Source: Ceratodon purpureus
Lineage: Eukaryota; Streptophyta; Bryopsida; Pseudoditrichales; Ditrichaceae
DNA length: 64,000 nt
Direction: 5' to 3'
NCBI GenBank assembly: GCA_014871385.1
Contig: CM026426.1
Location: 91,184,893 to 91,248,892 of the forward strand
Below, one piece after another: positions 61,849 to 64,000 of the stretch (positions are counted from its first letter, which is position 1; each line of letters begins with the position of its first letter). The position numbers and the translations under genes were made by a program. Under the pieces are notes generated by a model that saw only the letters and a program-made list of their open reading frames with translations, searched no databases and was not told the DNA's origin.

Positions 61849-63303
61849 TAATTGCGTGAAATCATCATCTAAGGTTTCTTCCTGTGCGTATGCAGAACTT
61901 TGTGGAAGCAATCAGGGAGCGCTTTGCAATGATTGATGTGGCGTAGCATCAAGCCCTGGTGGCGAAGAAGGGAGGGAAGAACACTATCTCCCTGACAAAC
62001 GAGCTCAAGATCATATGTTCTAGTGATGAAACATGGGACATGCGAACATGGGACATGATGTTGTGGAAGGAGGTGATCGCGTCTGCGGCATATGGTGGAC
62101 TCATAGATCCCGACACCGAAGAACCTCACAAGAAATTTTATGAGAAGAAGGGGTTTGTTCCAGACAAGGATGGAACGCTTCCGAGGGAGTTCTTCAAATG
62201 GTTCGGGAACTTGACAGAGGCAGATCACCAGAAGCTGTGTAAGCACATCCTACATATGTCTGGGCCAAGTCGGAAGTACACATATCCGAAGGTTGTTATC
62301 AAGCAGAATACGAATGTACTGGAGGACTGCTACTCGGTCAGGGAGTGGGTGGAGCAGAGAAAACGTAAGGCAGTAGCTGAGGCGGAGCTCAACAACATTA
62401 AACCAAAGCTCCATCTATTCAAGAGAGATGGCCTTGATGTACCCGCTTGGAAGCATTTCAAGAAGGCTTACCATGTCTCCAAGGAGTCCAAGCACGTTCT
62501 GCTTGATTGGGGTATTCTAGACTCGTACTGGACTAACTCCAGAGCTACACAGTTTCGCAACAAGTCCGCCAAGGATCTCTCCCCATATGCGGTTGAGTTC
62601 TTTAAAACCTTCCTTAAGGTTCGAGATGCGTTTCAGAGTCCATCAGCTCAGATGTGGTTTCTCCCATTCATCAGGGAGCCTCGACTCACCTTCGGATCTT
62701 GGCCCTCCGATATATGGAGGTTGTCGTCCGAGGCACTCACATTTGGAATCATCGACTTCCGGTTCCTCCCAACCTACAAGACGAGGCATAACTACACTTT
62801 GGAGAACCCCTTGTTCATGGAGTTCTTCAAAATGATCGATGACTATGGACAGCCCCACTTCAACGATGTTCGGCACTGGCTTCTGATTTGCGAAGACGAT
62901 GAGGACTTTGCCCAGGTGCTAACTTGGGTGGAGCGGAACACCTTGAGTGGTCGCAGAAGAGTCAATTCCGAATATTTACCCGCTCCTAACGAGTGACTCG
63001 GTGGACATCCCCCAAAGAGCAGAATCGCGATGGAACCCGTCAAACTCCTGTTTCTCATTGATGATAATTTACTTGAGAACGAAGTGTCAAATCCAGAACC
63101 TCTGAGCGAGTACAGAACGGCGGATCACCCACTGTACAAGGACAAAAGAAAGTTCAACGAAAGGAGGTACGCACTGTATCCAATCGGAGTTAAGGATGGA
63201 GTTCTACTTGCAGGTCCACGACACTTTCTGCAAAAACGGGGGTGGTGTGTATCAGCTATATGGTGGAACGAAGCCCCTACTGGCCGCCACGGTAAGTGTT
63301 TCC

Positions 63304-63400
63304 ACACTTTAGCTCGAGTCGAGTTAAATCGTTCTACTGTTTTGATCCTATGGACCATGTATGCATACACTTCCACACTTTACCTCGAGTTGACCTAAAC
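63304..63400. repeat. Family-B hairpins, 2 diverged copies (intron 3)
   Basis: Imperfect copies at about 63304-63330 and 63376-63400, in the predicted intron 63292-63430. Confidence 0.8.
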
Positions 63401-64000
63401 CTTGTTTACCTTGCCTTTGGTATTTTTCAGATGCTCTCGATCTCGGCTTCCGTCGTCGCGGATGATAGTGACTCAGCTCATATGATCAAAGCACAGTCAC
63501 TTGGTTTGATTCTGGACCCAATCGATTTTAATGCCGACGCATATTATGTCGATAAGGAACGGTTTCCGGAATATGGCAGAGCTGTGCGGAAAGGGAAAGG
63601 CAGAGCTGTGGAGGAGGGTGACGATGAAGAACTGGAGGAGGATGCCCCTACCGAAGAACAAACCCCCTCCTCCAGTGCTGCAGACATCAGCAATGAGGGC
63701 GATGCTCCGCCTTCAGATCCGGTGAGTCAGACAGCATCTGAAGGTGGAGTGGGGAGAAGACTTGATTTCCCTGACGTCGACATTACGCGTACAGACAATG
63801 AGAGACCGGGTTCTGCACCGGAGCTGGGATCAGGAAGTGGGAGAAAGACTGGCGGTGCGCGAAGTACTCGAAAGCAGGCACAGAAGAAAAAGAAGATCAA
63901 TCCTACAGCTCGGCAAGCCTCCCCGTTCGGGAGAGCCGCTCCCTCTCCGGATGTTTAAGCTCTTATCGCAGAACTACAGGCGTCCAGGGATAGGGAGAAA

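Larger units (their letters stand above)
59516..63958 (+). pseudogene. Large multi-exon gene with ParB/DGQHR-like motif (copy B)
   Basis: Exons: 59516-59555 (ATG), 60255-61695, 61896-63291 and 63431 to beyond the window. The 61695/61896 junction matches in phase; junctions 1-2 and 3-4 are off by one, so small indels are likely. Exon 2 has SPLKKK and then CVMPDT...LWIINGQHSVAASKSV, aligning with VMPVKG...FIIIGGQHCVAAHTAL in copy A. Exon 3 is unrecognised; exon 4 is acidic then basic (KKKKINPTAR), and a coiled coil seems to follow the TAA at 63956-63958. Other stops in frame: TGA 60406, TAG 61690, TAG 61944, TGA 62994. Introns 1-3 carry family-B hairpins. Role unknown; the ParB-type fold is inference from one motif conserved in both copies. 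Confidence 0.6.

Noticed and set aside
60406..61946. Reassigned TAG codon throughout this genome
   Set aside because: TGA and TAA also interrupt frames in the same genes, and TAG ends other frames plausibly, so a simple code change does not explain the pattern.

Overview
This window looks like transposon-rich nuclear DNA from a plant-lineage eukaryote. The evidence is spliceable GT-AG introns whose phases mostly match, long AT-rich intergenic arrays, a short run of the plant telomere motif TTTAGGG, and large transposon-associated protein families (DUF7869-like, FCP1-like HAD domains with a DLNG motif) that I associate with mosses, liverworts and streptophyte algae. A bryophyte-like genome is my best guess; I cannot name a species. 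I see no convincing single-copy housekeeping gene and no rRNA or canonical tRNA gene.

Layout. 0-10.8 kb: hairpin repeats, the 3' end of a DUF7869-like gene (minus), a three-exon gene with two RING-type zinc clusters (plus), and a multi-exon gene of unknown function (minus) behind a promoter with four evenly spaced E2F-like sites. 10.8-11.95 kb: an AT-rich degenerate array. 11,956-42,787: a 30.8-kb block bounded by perfect 27-bp inverted repeats and apparently inserted into that array, which resumes at 42.8-45 kb. The block carries two FCP1-like HAD genes, a large multi-exon gene with a ParB/DGQHR-like motif, a DUF7869-like gene, an unknown gene (26.1 kb), and a nested non-LTR retrotransposon (about 31.4-42.1 kb). 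45.5-53 kb: a transposase-like gene and a second DUF7869-like gene (both minus). 53.8-57 kb: long AT-rich inverted repeats flank a second copy of the 26.1-kb unknown gene. 58.1-64 kb: a divergent homologue of the ParB-like gene, running off the right edge.

The most unusual signal is two families of perfect or near-perfect palindromes, each restricted to its own block. Family A (GATCGTAGGATCCTACGATC, no loop) occurs only inside the 30.8-kb element; family B (CAGTTTAGCTCG / 3-nt centre / CGAGCTAAACTG) occurs at 59.6-63.4 kb, at 52.87 kb, and as a variant at 0.03-0.37 kb. Both form regularly spaced arrays (about 58 bp for A, 51-52 bp for B) that lie almost wholly in introns of the two homologous ParB-like genes or beside DUF7869-like genes. 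Symmetric base changes keep the dyad intact while spacers diverge. The gene that carries the arrays has a motif resembling the ParB/sulfiredoxin fold, which raises a testable idea of a parS-like protein-DNA system.

The retrotransposon is also notable: its ORF2 region holds a 2A-like peptide, an APE endonuclease, reverse transcriptase, a segment that may be a PCIF1-like methyltransferase relic, RNase H, a CCHC knuckle and a possible restriction-like endonuclease, an architecture close to the Dualen/RandI group. Most genes here carry in-frame stops (about 10 TAG, 7 TGA, 3 TAA outside the retrotransposon) with few frameshifts, a pattern expected from C-to-T decay of CAG, CGA and CAA codons in methylated repeats.
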